Source: Inia geoffrensis (lineage: Eukaryota > Chordata > Mammalia > Artiodactyla > Iniidae). From it: a DNA stretch of 64,000 nucleotides. A program made the translations under genes and the position numbers. The stretch covers positions 2,330,001 through 2,394,000 of the forward strand of contig CM070901.1 in the NCBI GenBank assembly GCA_036417435.1, written 5' to 3'. The notes under the pieces were generated by a model. That model saw only the letters and a program-made list of their open reading frames with translations, did not search any database and was not told the DNA's origin. This document shows positions 43,101 to 54,025 of this stretch, in pieces (the stretch's first letter is position 1; each line of letters starts with the position of its first letter).

Positions 43101-44094
43101 GCTGAACTCTGCTCTCAACGCCTCCCCGGCCCTTTCAAGTTCGTTCAAGGGGATGGCAGGAAGCGTTCCGGGATCACAGGCCCGCCGGCCCGCACATCCT
43201 GCGCGCTGGCAGGGGCGAGGATGGAAGGGCACCGGTGACTTTTCCTAGCATTGTTCCCTCCCCGGCCCCGAGCAACTGCGATAAACTTCTGAAGGGCTCA
43301 ATACGGCCAGATCTAGCGTCGCTTATTTTGGAATGCGGCGAAAATACAGCCTACGGGATTTGCTTTTTTTTTTTTTTTCTTTTTGGTGTTGTTAGCAATC
43401 AAAAGCTGGGAAATGTAAAAGGACTTCCAGTTTCCCAGGTCTCAGACAGAAGAGCTTGAGGCTAAACCGCCGCCCCCGCCCAACACTCACTCCGCAACGC
43501 CAGACCAGAGGATGGGCTGGGAATAACTGGTTCTCTCCAGTTCTGCCTGCAGTTTTATGAAGTTGTTCAAATTCGAGCCGGCTCCCTGGGTGCGCCTGGG
43601 CTGTGGGGCGCCCATGCGTCTTAACACCGCTAAGCCCGCTCTCCCCGAGGCTCCATCTCTCTCTGCAGTTGACTTTCCCAGGCAGTGTTCTTCCACCGCT
43701 GAACAGCACTGGTTCAAGTTCCCGCCGATTCCAACGACTGGGAACCTGCTCGGGTTTCCCGCGAGACATTCCGTTCCTTAGAATGATCTTTAGAATAATA
43801 AGATCTTTAGCCTGAAGCTGCCCCGCTCCTGTAGCCAGAGCTCGAAGCCTCTCTTTTCTTAATTAGAAGTGGCCAATTAGGCATAGCTTGGAAAATCCCC
43901 GCCCCGCATTGTTCAAGAGCCATAAACTTTTATGCCTGCCCCTGGGGAAGGGGCCCGACGCCCGCGCTCAGCCCCGCAGCCCCGCAGCCCCGCGGCGACC
44001 AGCGCTCCGCGGCCAGTCAAGCGCCGCTGCAGCCCGCGGGGCGAGCCCGGGGCGCTGGAGCCGCGGGAGCCAAGCGCCGCGAGCGCCTCCTTAC
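40103..44094 (-). other. NR5A2: NR5A2 intron 2
   Basis: 4.0-kb intron. The part nearest exon 3 (40103-40900) is AT-rich and unique. From about 40915 it becomes strongly CpG-rich up to exon 2, with GC-box-like runs such as ggggcggggcggg at 41293. No interspersed repeat is visible. Long open frames on both strands are a by-product of GC content. Confidence 0.9.
43919..43936. promoter_or_regulatory. Inverted pair of CDX/HOX-type motifs beside exon 2
   Basis: GCCATAAA, a 2-bp spacer, then TTTATGCC form an inverted repeat with one mismatch, 160 bp downstream of the exon 2 donor on the gene strand. The AT-rich site stands out in a CpG island. TTTATG is the CDX/posterior HOX core. Function is inferred only. 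Confidence 0.4.
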
Positions 44095-44231
44095 CTTGCA
44101 TGTTTTCCGGCATCTGCCCCTGTTCCCCATGCGACCGAGCCAGTCCCAGAGCTTCCGTCTCCACTTTGGGCAGCATGACAAGGCGGCCGCGGGCGGGGTA
44201 GGGGGTCCGTGCCGGTCCGGAAGCCCAGCAC
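44095..44231 (-). CDS. NR5A2: NR5A2 coding exon 2 (N-terminal A/B region; optional exon with a 1-nt frame break)
   Basis: Acceptor ggcgtccag at 44232, donor CATGCAAG|gtaagg. The upstream part reads GAGLPDRHG in the frame set by exon 1. The downstream part reads PARGRLVMLPKVETEALG and GEQGQMPENMQ in the frame used by exon 3. The exon is 137 nt, whereas the 46-residue human counterpart needs 138. The missing base lies in the C-rich stretch at about 44203-44212. A transcript joining exons 1, 2 and 3 would therefore shift and stop a few codons into exon 3. Translation starting at the internal Met (CAT at 44174-44176, G at -3) gives MLPKVETEALG and so on in frame, 27 residues plus one base. The acceptor is poor and the exon lies in a CpG island, so it may mainly serve as an alternative first exon. 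A sequence error in the GC run is the main other explanation. Confidence 0.9.
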
Positions 44232-46849
44232 CTGGACGCCGGCAGCACAGCTTCGACTCCACCGGGAAGAAGGAGGGGGCGACCGGGTGCCTGCTTCCTC
44301 GCCCGCCGGCAGGAGCGCGCCTCCGCCGCCTCCGGGGCTGCCGTCAGGACCCCGAGCCCCGTCCAGGCTCGCGGCTCCCGAGCCGCCCCGGAACCGCGAG
44401 GAGGAGGCAGCGGGCTGCAGGCTTAGACCGCGTCCGGGCGCCCCGGTCCGGCTCGGCAAGGGCGCAGCTGCCCGGGGCGCGAACGCGCGTACGGCCGAGC
44501 TCCGGGCGCGCAGCGGAGGCGGCGGCCGACCTGCTGCCGCCGCGGCGGTGCCGCTGCTCCCGGACGGCTCGGCTCTGGCAACCCGCACCCCGCCCTCCGC
44601 CGCCCAGCGCTCGGGGTCCGCAGGGTCTCTCGCGCGCGCTTTCTCTGGCCTCACTCTCCTCTCCCTCCTCGCCTTTCCTCTCCTCTCCGCCCCTTCCCCG
44701 TCTCTGCTTCCCTCCCGCTCGCTGTCAGGCTTGGAGTTAGGAAGTTCCAGCCTCCCTCTGTCGCTTCGTCTACTCCTCTCCAGCCCGGGGAGGCGAGGCT
44801 GGGAAGGACAAGGGGAGGAATAGGAGGAGAAGGGAGGCGAGTAGGGCTGGGCAGGGGCAAGAGGGGATGAGGGGTGATGACAGTGAATGGGGACGCGGGC
44901 TCCGGACTCGGGTCGGACACCAGGCGCCAGCCAATGAGGACGAGGCGCTGGCTCCAGTCCCCTCGCCTGCCCCAACCTCTTCACCCCGCCTCGCCCCCTC
45001 CTACCCCACCCAGGCCCGGGGCGGGGATGTGCACGCGGCGGGTCTTAACAGCGGGTGAGAGGCGACCTCTGTCTGAGCGCGGCGGCCAAGGAGAAGCCCG
45101 GGCGGAGATGTCCGCGCGCAGAGGGGAAGCCAGAGGGACGCGAGTGGGAGTTGGGGGTGAGGGGGCGGCCCCCGTGTGCGCCGGCTGAGGGGCTGCAGGA
45201 GGAGTTAAACACATTTAAACAACCCAGAAATGAAAAGAAGAGCTGGCCTGCTCTCCAGGGTCTCCCGGCCTCGTTCCCCTCGGCACTCAGTCCGCGGGCC
45301 CCCGGGAGTGGCGGAGCGTCACGGTTCACCTGCTCACCGAGGGGGCAGCCGTGTCGCCGGGAATCTGAACGGCTCTCCCCGTTTCCCCATTCTTCCCCAG
45401 TTCCTTCTCTCGCTTATAAACACCACCCCGCCTCCTCGAGCCCAACATTATCTTTGCGGCAGACTTCCTAAATTTTGGTGAACTGGGTTTCCATATAGAA
45501 TGCAAAGAGCAGCCTGGGCTTTCTTTTTCATTTTGCTGCCTCTTGGGTGGGACGATCCACATCCCAGAGGCCCCGCACTTTAAAAAAAGTTTTAAAGAAC
45601 CATCTGTTATGCAAGCTATTCCTCCACCCGCCCAGCCCCATCTTCAAAGTTTTCAGATCTCATCCCAACAAGATGAAAACATTTTTTTTTTTTTCCAGCC
45701 TCCTGACTGCATGTGAAATGCCTCATATTCAGTGTCTGCTGTGAGACCGGGTAAAGATCAGAGTCCATCCACAAGGGGGTGAATTTGAATCTCAAAGGCT
45801 CTGAATTTATTCTACTTGAATGGTATAGAGATCACAGTCAAACTGGCCAGTCCAGTATTTGATGACTTGAAAAATACTCCAATCTTTGCCATGCATAATC
45901 TACACTTTTTTTTTTTTAATCTACACTTTTATATGAAATGGGTCGTTCATCGCCTCCCCGCGCCTGGGGATTCAGTTACTGTTGCCTCTCGAAACTGATT
46001 TGTCATTTTGCTGTTTAACATGCAGTATGCAGAATTTAAGTTATTTAAATCTCAGTTTTAGTAGCATCTGCAGGTTTCATGAAAATGTTTAAACTTGGTG
46101 GGAGGGCTGCCCATTAGTTTGTAAAGGGGAGTGGGCTGAAGTTGCCAAAACTAGTGACCCTTAAGATGCTCAGATTTTGGTGACAGTCCGTCCATTTGCA
46201 GGATTTCCTATAGTTATTTGAAGTATCACTGTAAATTAAATTCAGAAAGGGGATAAAGTCTCAGGGCTCAAATCAGTGCTCGCTGCGCTTTCCTTATGGA
46301 TGCAGGTGAACTTCGAGCATCAGTTTATTACAAAGCCTTAATTTAAGAGCACCCTCATCCCACAGCAACCAAACAGCATATGGGGGCACTTTTGCAATGC
46401 CTTCCCAACGCCAGGCTGGAGCTCTGTGGGAGGGAAGGCCCTCTGGTTGCTGGGACGGGAGGACGAGGTTAGGAGAGCTGAAAGTAGACAGAGGGTCTGA
46501 CTGCACCAGGGACTTGCAGTGTGGCCTAAATCTTTGCCGGGCCTTGGGGCTGAGCCTGACCTGGCTGGAGGCAAACTTTGTGATCCTGTTCAGGGCCCAG
46601 CCTCAGCCCGAGAAGGGACGTGTTTAGGCCACACCTGACACCTCTTCCGTCTAGGCCAGTCTGCCCTCCCGTCACACCCCCAGAGACCTGGAGTGACGGT
46701 GACAAAGGGCCAGCTGGCATCCATTTGTCTCCTCACAAAAGCGAGCGGCGATGGCGGGAGGACAGGGGCTGGGGTCAAGGTTTTAAAAATCCTCCCTTAA
46801 GAGAATCCACAGTCGAAGGTCTAGTCCAGGCTGACGGCGCTGCTTAGTC

Positions 46850-48330
46850 AGCTGCAAGCCCAACGGGCACCGAAAGCGCAGGAGGTCTCAAGCCGAGAGA
46901 AAACTTCCCTTTCTGAGAACCAAAGGAACCCCGAGCCCCCAGTGCTCCGGGCCTCCAGCTCCAGGAACGGAGGAGCTCCCAAGGGCCCCAGACCTTTCCA
47001 GGTCCCCTCGGGGGACGTCGAAACCCCGTCTTCGGTGGACAGGGCGGGAAATCTCCCGCGGGAGAGACCCGAGAGTACAGTCACCTTTACCCCGGGAGCT
47101 CTGCGTGGGGTTTAGGGGAGCAGACGCAGAGGCGGCGGGGGCAGGGGAGGCTTCCGACCTCGCGCTCCTTCCCGCCCTCCAAGTGCACCCTTCCCCCATC
47201 CGCCCCCCTAGCACTTACTCTGGTCCTTTGCCCCTTCAATTCCGCTGGGTTGGGGGTCCCCACTGGAGCCCAAGACCCGTTTGCCCCGTGACCTGGGATG
47301 GGCCTGGGCGTCTCCCAGAGCACCCTGGCGGAAGGAGCGCTGGGGGAGGAGGTGCCCGAGCCCGCCCGCGGTGCCGGGTCGGTTACCTGGAGATGGTTCC
47401 AGGTGGCAGAGGCCTCCGCGCGAGGCGGGAGGGCGAAGCGGACGCCAGGAGGGGAGGCACCTGGGATGAGGATGGGGGACTGGGCCTGTGTGGTCTAAAC
47501 GTCTCGGCTCGCGGTGGTCTGCGTTCTCGGAGAGATACACCCACCGCCTTGGAATGATAAAGCCCCGGCAGGCGGGCCGACGCCTCCCACCCTCCTCCGG
47601 GGAAGTCTCACCGACTGCCTCTTAATGGGAGCGCACTTAGGAATCCACCCCGGCTGCGGGGCATTTAACTAACCGGTGGGGACGCGAGGCCGGGCGAGAC
47701 CGCTCCGGCTTTGGCCGCCCCGCGCGTTCTCAACTCGCTCCCCCGCTCCCCTGCCAACTCCTGGCAAACTTCGCTCCCCTTTCCCCCCGCTTCCCCCGCG
47801 CCTCCACCTCCTTTCCTACGGGGCTGGTCTCCAGGCTCGTCCTTCCCGGCTCTCACTGTGTCTTCGAGCGTTGATTGACGGTTGCAATTACAAAGGATGA
47901 TGCCTCGGGGAGGCTCCCGCAGCCTTGATGAGCCCGAGAAGCGCAGTCCCGGCATATTTTATCCAGACTCAGCGCCACGGGGCCGTGCGCCCCGTCCACC
48001 CGCGGGCAGGAGCGGAGGGGGGCTCGCGCTCCCCGCCCGCGAGGATGCGACTGCCTTGCTCTCCCGCCGCCGCCTTCCCGTGGCTCCGCGTCGCGTTCCC
48101 GAGCGCGCGCCGGGCACAGCCTGCCCCTGACCTGACCTGAGAAGTGTCGGGCGGCCCCGCGCGCTTCCCGCGTGCAGTCTGCAAAGGCGTAAGAGGTCAT
48201 GATTTTCAGGACTGGTTCAAGTTTCCTGGGCTCGGCAGACACGGGTCCCCGGAAGAACAGCGTGGAAGACCTACGTCTCCCGCCCGCCTGGGTGGGAGAA
48301 GCCTGCCACGACCCAGCACGACCCGCCCAG
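46850..48330. promoter_or_regulatory. CpG island in NR5A2 intron 1
   Basis: GC- and CpG-rich block upstream of exon 2 on the gene strand, densest at about 47.0-48.2 kb, flanked by AT-rich DNA and ending at a T run (48471-48497). It contains no recognisable exon. It may be an alternative first-exon promoter or an enhancer CpG island. Confidence 0.6.
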
Positions 48331-49259
48331 CCCCGCATGAAACTTGCAAATCTACATCCTTGGAAACAATGTCTAACACCTCCTCCATTCCTACTTTTTG
48401 GTGCTTTCGAGAAACCAGAATACTTTTCTCGTAGCACGTGCCTACTCTTTAGCCGCAGAAGAAACCTAGATTTTTTTTTTTTTTTTTTTTTTTTTTTCCC
48501 CTCCGAAAGTCTCCACAACCAGGCCGGGATAGCCCGAGGGGAAAGAGAAACAAGTTTATCAGTCTACTGAAGCTCGGGTTCTGCCTAAGTTCTCCGCCCC
48601 TCCCACTCGAAAAGCCCATCAGAAGCCACTTTTGCTTTCCTCTGAAAATTAAGTTCAGCTAGAACTCCAGAGTTCCGCTGCTGAGCTGGAGCCGGGAAGG
48701 GGGGTGGTGCTGGGCTACCCCCCACCCCCACTTCTAGGCGCTCCACCCCCGCGTTCGAAGCACTTTTTTATTTTTTTAAAGAGAGGTTAAATTTTAGTGC
48801 AGACATATAAATTAACAAAGAGCATCGAATTGGCCGAAGCTTTCAGAGAATAAACTGGAATAGGTGAGAAGTCGTGTCATGTTAAAAAAAAAAAAAAAAA
48901 TCCCTTTCTGCTGCCTGACTAAACAGCCTGCAGTCCAGGAGGAAAAACTGCGGCCAGTCTATAGCTGGACCTTCTGCCCCTCGAAAGACTGCCTGGTAGG
49001 GGGTGGCCAACCAATGGCGACTGATTCACAGTCCCTATGGGAGTATCTTAGGATATCAGGGCCCCGTCTTTACCAGCGGGGAAAACGCAAGGTGCCGCAT
49101 TTTTCTGGGTAATCAACACTTCTCCAGCCCCTCCAAACAAACTCGCATCCTTTCCCTGAAGGATAGGTGAGGTTTTTGGAGACTTTGGCCTGTATTATCG
49201 GAATCTACAGCTCTCGGTAATAAGCCTTCCCTGTAGAACTTTTTAGACTTCATTTTCTT

Positions 49260-50300
49260 CGGGGCGGGTCGCCCCTGCTGCCCAGGGGTCTAGGCGCGTC
49301 CCACCTTGGTTGAGCCGGTGCCTTTCGAGGTGAATGGGGAGATCCGGTCTGGAGAAAGGAGCCGGCTGGGAAATAACCTTGGGTAGGTGGTCCAATCTAA
49401 TCTAGCTCTTCCTCTCTGTAATTGAAATGGAGATGTGAGTCAGCTCCAGCTCAACACTGGAGACTCCACTCTCGGAACCGTCCCTGTCCATTCTCGGGAC
49501 AAACCGGAACACTGAGTGACATTCTCGAGGACGACGCTGGCGCCTGCAGGCCCCCAAGCGCTGGGTGAAACCTGCTGGATGCTCACACGGCGACTCCACC
49601 CCCTCCCCTCCATGGTCCCTCCCGCGCCTCAACCTGGACCGGGAACTCAGATCTGAGCACTAGGTGATTCTAGGCTGACATCCCATTGAATCTGGCCAGA
49701 CTGGAAGCTTCATGAGGGAAAGGACGACGTGCCGCTCAGCTTCCGAAAGCGGCCGCACGGGTTTGGACATCGGGAGCCTCCAGCCTTAGGGAAGCCCCCG
49801 CGCAGGGTGTTCTGGTTCTTAAGATCCAAGAGTGCCGGACCCGCAGAACTGCGGCCGTCGAGCAATTCAGGTCCCTCTTGGACAACAGAGAAAGAGTGGG
49901 TTTGGAAAGGCGGCACTGGGGGTGGTCTCGTCCCCCTGGGACTTGCCGCGCGGGCGTAGGGAGAGTGTTAGGGGCCCCGAGATGCCACGGATCGCGCTTT
50001 TCGGAGGGTGTCAGCTCCTTTTCCAACTTGCAGACAACTTTCGTGGTTAAGAGATGGTGGCCAGCGTGCGCCGAGCCTTGGGGAAGAATTCTTTCGCTTT
50101 CCCCCAGGGTTTCTCGTCTGGACACTGTGGGCCCTCGCTTCGGGGACCTGGTGGCGGGTTCCGAGCAGTTTTCTTTCCAGTCCTATAGACACCGCTGGAG
50201 GCAACGGAGCTTTGGGGCCCTGAGGCTACGGACGTCCAGAGCCAAGGCTCAGCAGCATTAACTGTGGAAAACGTTAGCGCCGGGCGTGGGACCAGCATCT
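49260..50300. promoter_or_regulatory. Moderately CpG-rich block in intron 1
   Basis: CpG content is raised compared with its AT-rich flanks but lower than in the neighbouring islands. Long open frames on both strands here are GC artefacts. Function unknown. Confidence 0.4.
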
Positions 50301-50944
50301 CCCAGCAGGAGACACACCCGGCTTTGTCAAAAGTGCTTAGAAAGGGCGGGGGAGGAGGTGCTTAAACTATCTCTTTCCCTATGCCCTCCCCCCAGGAGAC
50401 CTTTGCTCGTTTCTTAGGAATAAAAAGTCCTCTCTAAACTCACTCATTTCGAGTGATTTCCCTGCCGTCCTCATATCACTGACTCTGTAACAAGTGGATG
50501 CTGTGAATTTCCTCTCAATTTCCTTTTCATCCACTCAGGAGCCTCGCGAGTTGCTACCATAAGCCACAGAACTGCAAGCTCAACGTCAAACTCCAGAGAT
50601 CCTTTCAGGAAATTCCAGAGTCAGAGACCAGAAGTGCCTCCCTGCTTCCACCCCCCGGGCCGCCCATCTCTGCTCAGCTCTCAGGGCTCCAGATGGCTCC
50701 ACCCCACCCATACGCCACGCCCCAGCGCACCCTTCCAAATTCTTCGGGGTTTCCACTGCGGATTGAAGAGGGAGATAAAGAGCGATTGACAAATGTCTTA
50801 CTTAAGCCCAAAATGCCTTTCGGAAGAAAGTCTGAGTAGACAAACATTGTTTGTAATCATAATTTCTTTCTATCAACAAGAGCAAAAAGATACTACCTTG
50901 AGGAAAAAGCTTGGATTTCAGAGTCACATCCATGATTTCCATTT

Positions 50945-51060
50945 ACAGCCCACTCTGACAAACTGAGTGACCTTGGGTAAATCACTTGACCTTTCTGAGT
51001 CCATTTTTTTCTTCAGTAAAGTAAGGCTAACAACGAAAACTTTTTTTAAACAAAATAAAC
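50945..51060 (+). mobile_element. MIR-like fragment in intron 1
   Basis: Contains gagtgaccttgggtaaatc and acttgacctttctgagtcc, typical of the MIR core. It is the only clear old repeat I see in intron 1. Confidence 0.5.
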
Positions 51061-53049
51061 TTTATACACAGGTGATCGTGCCAGAAGAGCAGCCCACCGC
51101 ACTGTTATTAATATCAGTTCTTTTATCTTTTTCTCTTTCTCCCTAATTTCCCCCAAACCATCCTCTGTAAGGAAAACAACTAGGAAGGGAATCACTTGCC
51201 ATTCTAAGGACCATTAAAAATGGATCCTTCCAGTGGGAGGTTCTTGCCAATGCCACCACTGTGTTTGACACAGTCCTCAGGACTCAATCACATTACCCGC
51301 AGACATTCAGCTTATTTGAGGTTTAAAAGTAAAATATATCTTTTCTTACTTCTCAGTCACACAAAAACACAAAAACACACAGGCAGCCTTTATTGATCGG
51401 TCTGGTCAATTTCAGTCCACATGTTTCCCCAGGCTCAATCTCTCATACACCAGTCATATTTCAGCTCTTCCCGAGGCCCTTACCAGACACAATGCCCCCC
51501 AAACTCCTGAAGTTCCTTGAAGCCAAGTGGGTCTCTCAGAGAAGTTGTTCCAGCAAGGTGAAGAGTGAAGACATACCCTCAAATAAGTAGCTTTATCCTG
51601 AGGTAGGTTCTGGACTTGGGGAGTAAGACATCTGACTCTTGCCCTGCATAGGGCATCCCTGGAGGTGTTTGGGGAGGTTGGAAAACTGGTGGGAGACTGT
51701 CCCAGAGCCCCTCCCTCTCTAGCTCAGCTCAAGTTCAAGGCTGAATCCAAGATAACCCTAGACATTGTGTCTGCGTGGAGGGGTCAAGTAAAGAAAAAGA
51801 GCATTCCCAAGCCTCTGTTCTGGCTTCATCCATACACCTCTCCTGGTTTATTAAAAGAGACATTAAAGAAATTCTTTAAGTCCCATCACAATTGAGGATC
51901 CAAGCCAGCAAAGAGAATCTGAGATGCATTGTTTCGGAAGTGGGCAGGAGCTGGGAAGGAGACAAGGCTCCGAGGCTCAGCTTCCTGGAGGGAACTGGCT
52001 GCCTAAGCCCAGCAGCAAGAACCAGACCATGGGCTTGGGTAACTGGTGTTCTAAACAGCACTGCAAATAAAGCTGACTAGAGGTTATGGTGACATAACAG
52101 GCTTTCTCACTTTCCACTGTGTGACATTGACTTCCAGAGATCTTAAGGGCACAGAGCTTACTGGAGGTTATCACTGGAATCAAATCAGACTCCGAGAGTG
52201 CTAAGGGGACCAGATAGCAACGTTTATATCACAGTCTCAAGACAGCATTTGCACTGTGTATTACGTACCCCTAACCACACAGACAGAACCTCCTGTGGTC
52301 AGCATGCAACATTATATGGACTGTATAATATTCTTCAAAAATGCACTTAATTCGAAGAATTACATAAATTTAATACAAATCAAACATAACGTTGAGCACA
52401 TTGCAAGAGGGTCAATAAATACTCGTTACATGACATGTTTCCTACCACACAGGTTTGGCTCTTTTGCTGACATAGTCAGATACTTTATTCTCTCTCTCAA
52501 AGTAGTACTGCGTATCATTCAGTAAAATCACCCCATTTGTGAGAAAGAAAAAAGCCTAAGCCAGAAACCAGGAATCTGGACAGCATCCCAGAGCTAGTTA
52601 ACTTTAGGGGAACAATCTGGTTGTAACCCAAGTCTCCTGCTCTTACACCGCACAGATTATCTTGCAGGTAGGCAGAAGGAACAACGGCATCTTATTTTCA
52701 CTTCTCTATATGAGCACGGACGTCTATATGCAATTTTCATGGAACCACCGGTGTGCGTAAAAGAAAAATGTCATGCCATGTCCCTAGGACCCATAGAGAC
52801 AGCTTTTTAGATAAACAGAGGCACATTTCCCAGAAGAACACAGATAAGCTGATGTAGAATTCAAACCCTGACTGAGCTGTGCATACACTGGGCTTAGTTT
52901 TGGGAACCTCTCCCCACTCCATCCCAAAGTGCAACTTGCCACCAAAGCCACCGGGACCTCAGACCCTCTGAGCTGCACCCGTGGGTTCTCCTCACTGGGC
53001 CTTCCCCGGGGCGGTCAGACCCCCATCCAAGAGGCAACTGGCCTTCATG

Positions 53050-53915
53050 GACCCACTGGAGGACCTGATGGCTCCACTGTCCCTCCGGGTGACGGTCTAG
53101 CCAAGAACCCCGGGAATGGCCCCCAGCACCCCCGGGAGGCTACGCTGTGGAACAGACCGACCCTCAGTGCCAGCAGCCGCCTCCGGGTAACCAAGATGTT
53201 CAAAATAGGGACAACTCACAACCAACCGTGGGTCTGCAATACCCGGGGACGGGGGAGAGAGTGTGCCTGGGCCGGGAGGGGGCGGTGGCTGCGAATGAGA
53301 TCCGGAAAGAGGGGTTTTTTAACCGGAAAGTTCACTGTTATTTTGTCACCCTAGGATCTGGCGCCCGGAAGTGCCCGCACAGGTTTCGGGTGTCGGGGGC
53401 GGGCTCGCGGAGGCCCTGGGCTTCTCCTTCGGGGCCTTCTTGAGGCTCAGCCTCTAGCGATCCCTCCGGGGCTAGACGGACGCCCCGCCGGCTGCCGGCG
53501 CTCCGGACCCGGCGGACCCCAGACTTGCACGTGGTCCAGCTTCACGCCCGGGACGGACCCGGCGCGTCGGGTGAAAAATGCGCTTCTTACGCGGTAGCCG
53601 AGGCAACGCGAAAGCGGCTTCTCCACCATCTCCCCCGCATTCCTTCACCCCGGGTCTGGGCCGCGCCGTGGGGGTCCTCGTGTGTGGTCTCGGGAATGCC
53701 CTCGCCCTGAATTCGCATCCGCGGGCGGGTGAGTCTCCGAGCGCGCCCCCGCCTCCGCGGCCCGAGCGCGCCTCTCCCCGCGCGCCCCCGCCTCCGCGGC
53801 CCGAGAGCGCCCTCGCCGCGCGCCGCCGACGCCAGCACCGCGGTGGCCCAGCGCGGCCGCTGCCTGTAGGGACCCTTCGCCCATGCGCCCAGGCGGCTGC
53901 GCCCCGGGCAAAGAT
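53050..53915. promoter_or_regulatory. CpG island 1.1 kb inside NR5A2 intron 1
   Basis: Very CpG-dense at 53450-53900, with a tandem 39-bp-period duplication and a plus-strand splice-donor-like gtgagt at 53729. It could promote an antisense transcript or a shorter NR5A2 form. Limits are by eye. Confidence 0.65.
53742..53805. repeat. Two-copy GC-rich tandem duplication, 39-bp period
   Basis: A 25-bp string beginning cgcgcccccgcctccgcgg is identical at 53742-53766 and 53781-53805. It lies within the CpG island and probably arose by slippage or unequal exchange. Confidence 0.85.
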
Positions 53916-53942
53916 TTGAAATCGCTCTGTGTTCTCTTCCAG

Positions 53943-54025
53943 CTCCTTCTGTGCCAGTATTTTCTTTTTATCAGCAGAGCAATTCTCTGTTGCACTCTGC
54001 CTGTCTTCCCGGTGTTTTCTTTTTC
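53943..54025 (+). ncRNA. Candidate internal exon of a plus-strand antisense transcript
   Basis: An 83-nt segment is preceded by a pyrimidine-rich acceptor (tgttctcttccag, ending 53942) and followed by a consensus donor gtaagt (54026). A matching upstream donor gtgagt at 53729 follows the CpG island, so a first exon ending at 53728 and a 214-nt intron are possible. Transcription would run toward NR5A2 exon 1 on the opposite strand. Splice-like strings arise by chance, and no coding potential or next exon was recognised. Confidence 0.3.

Larger units (their letters stand above)
40915..45370. promoter_or_regulatory. NR5A2: Large CpG-rich domain spanning NR5A2 exon 2
   Basis: About 4.4 kb with dense CG dinucleotides, GC-box-like runs and few repeats, in blocks around 40.9-41.35, 41.5-43.25 and 43.9-45.37 kb. 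It covers exon 2 and both flanks. Such domains usually mark promoters of developmental transcription factors. I infer an alternative NR5A2 promoter here; no TATA box decides a start. Boundaries are by eye. Confidence 0.75.

Noticed and set aside
42390..43238. 282-residue open frame on the plus strand
   Set aside because: Same cause: GC-rich island with few stop codons and equally long frames on the other strand. No domain is visible.
44091..44984. 297-residue open frame on the minus strand over exon 2
   Set aside because: It is in the third frame relative to both NR5A2 readings, is dominated by Pro, Arg, Gly and Ser, and lies in a CpG island where stops are rare. It resembles no known protein.
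47853..48518. 221-residue minus-strand frame with poly-Lys start
   Set aside because: Starts in a T run of the plus strand and continues through a CpG island; low-complexity composition.
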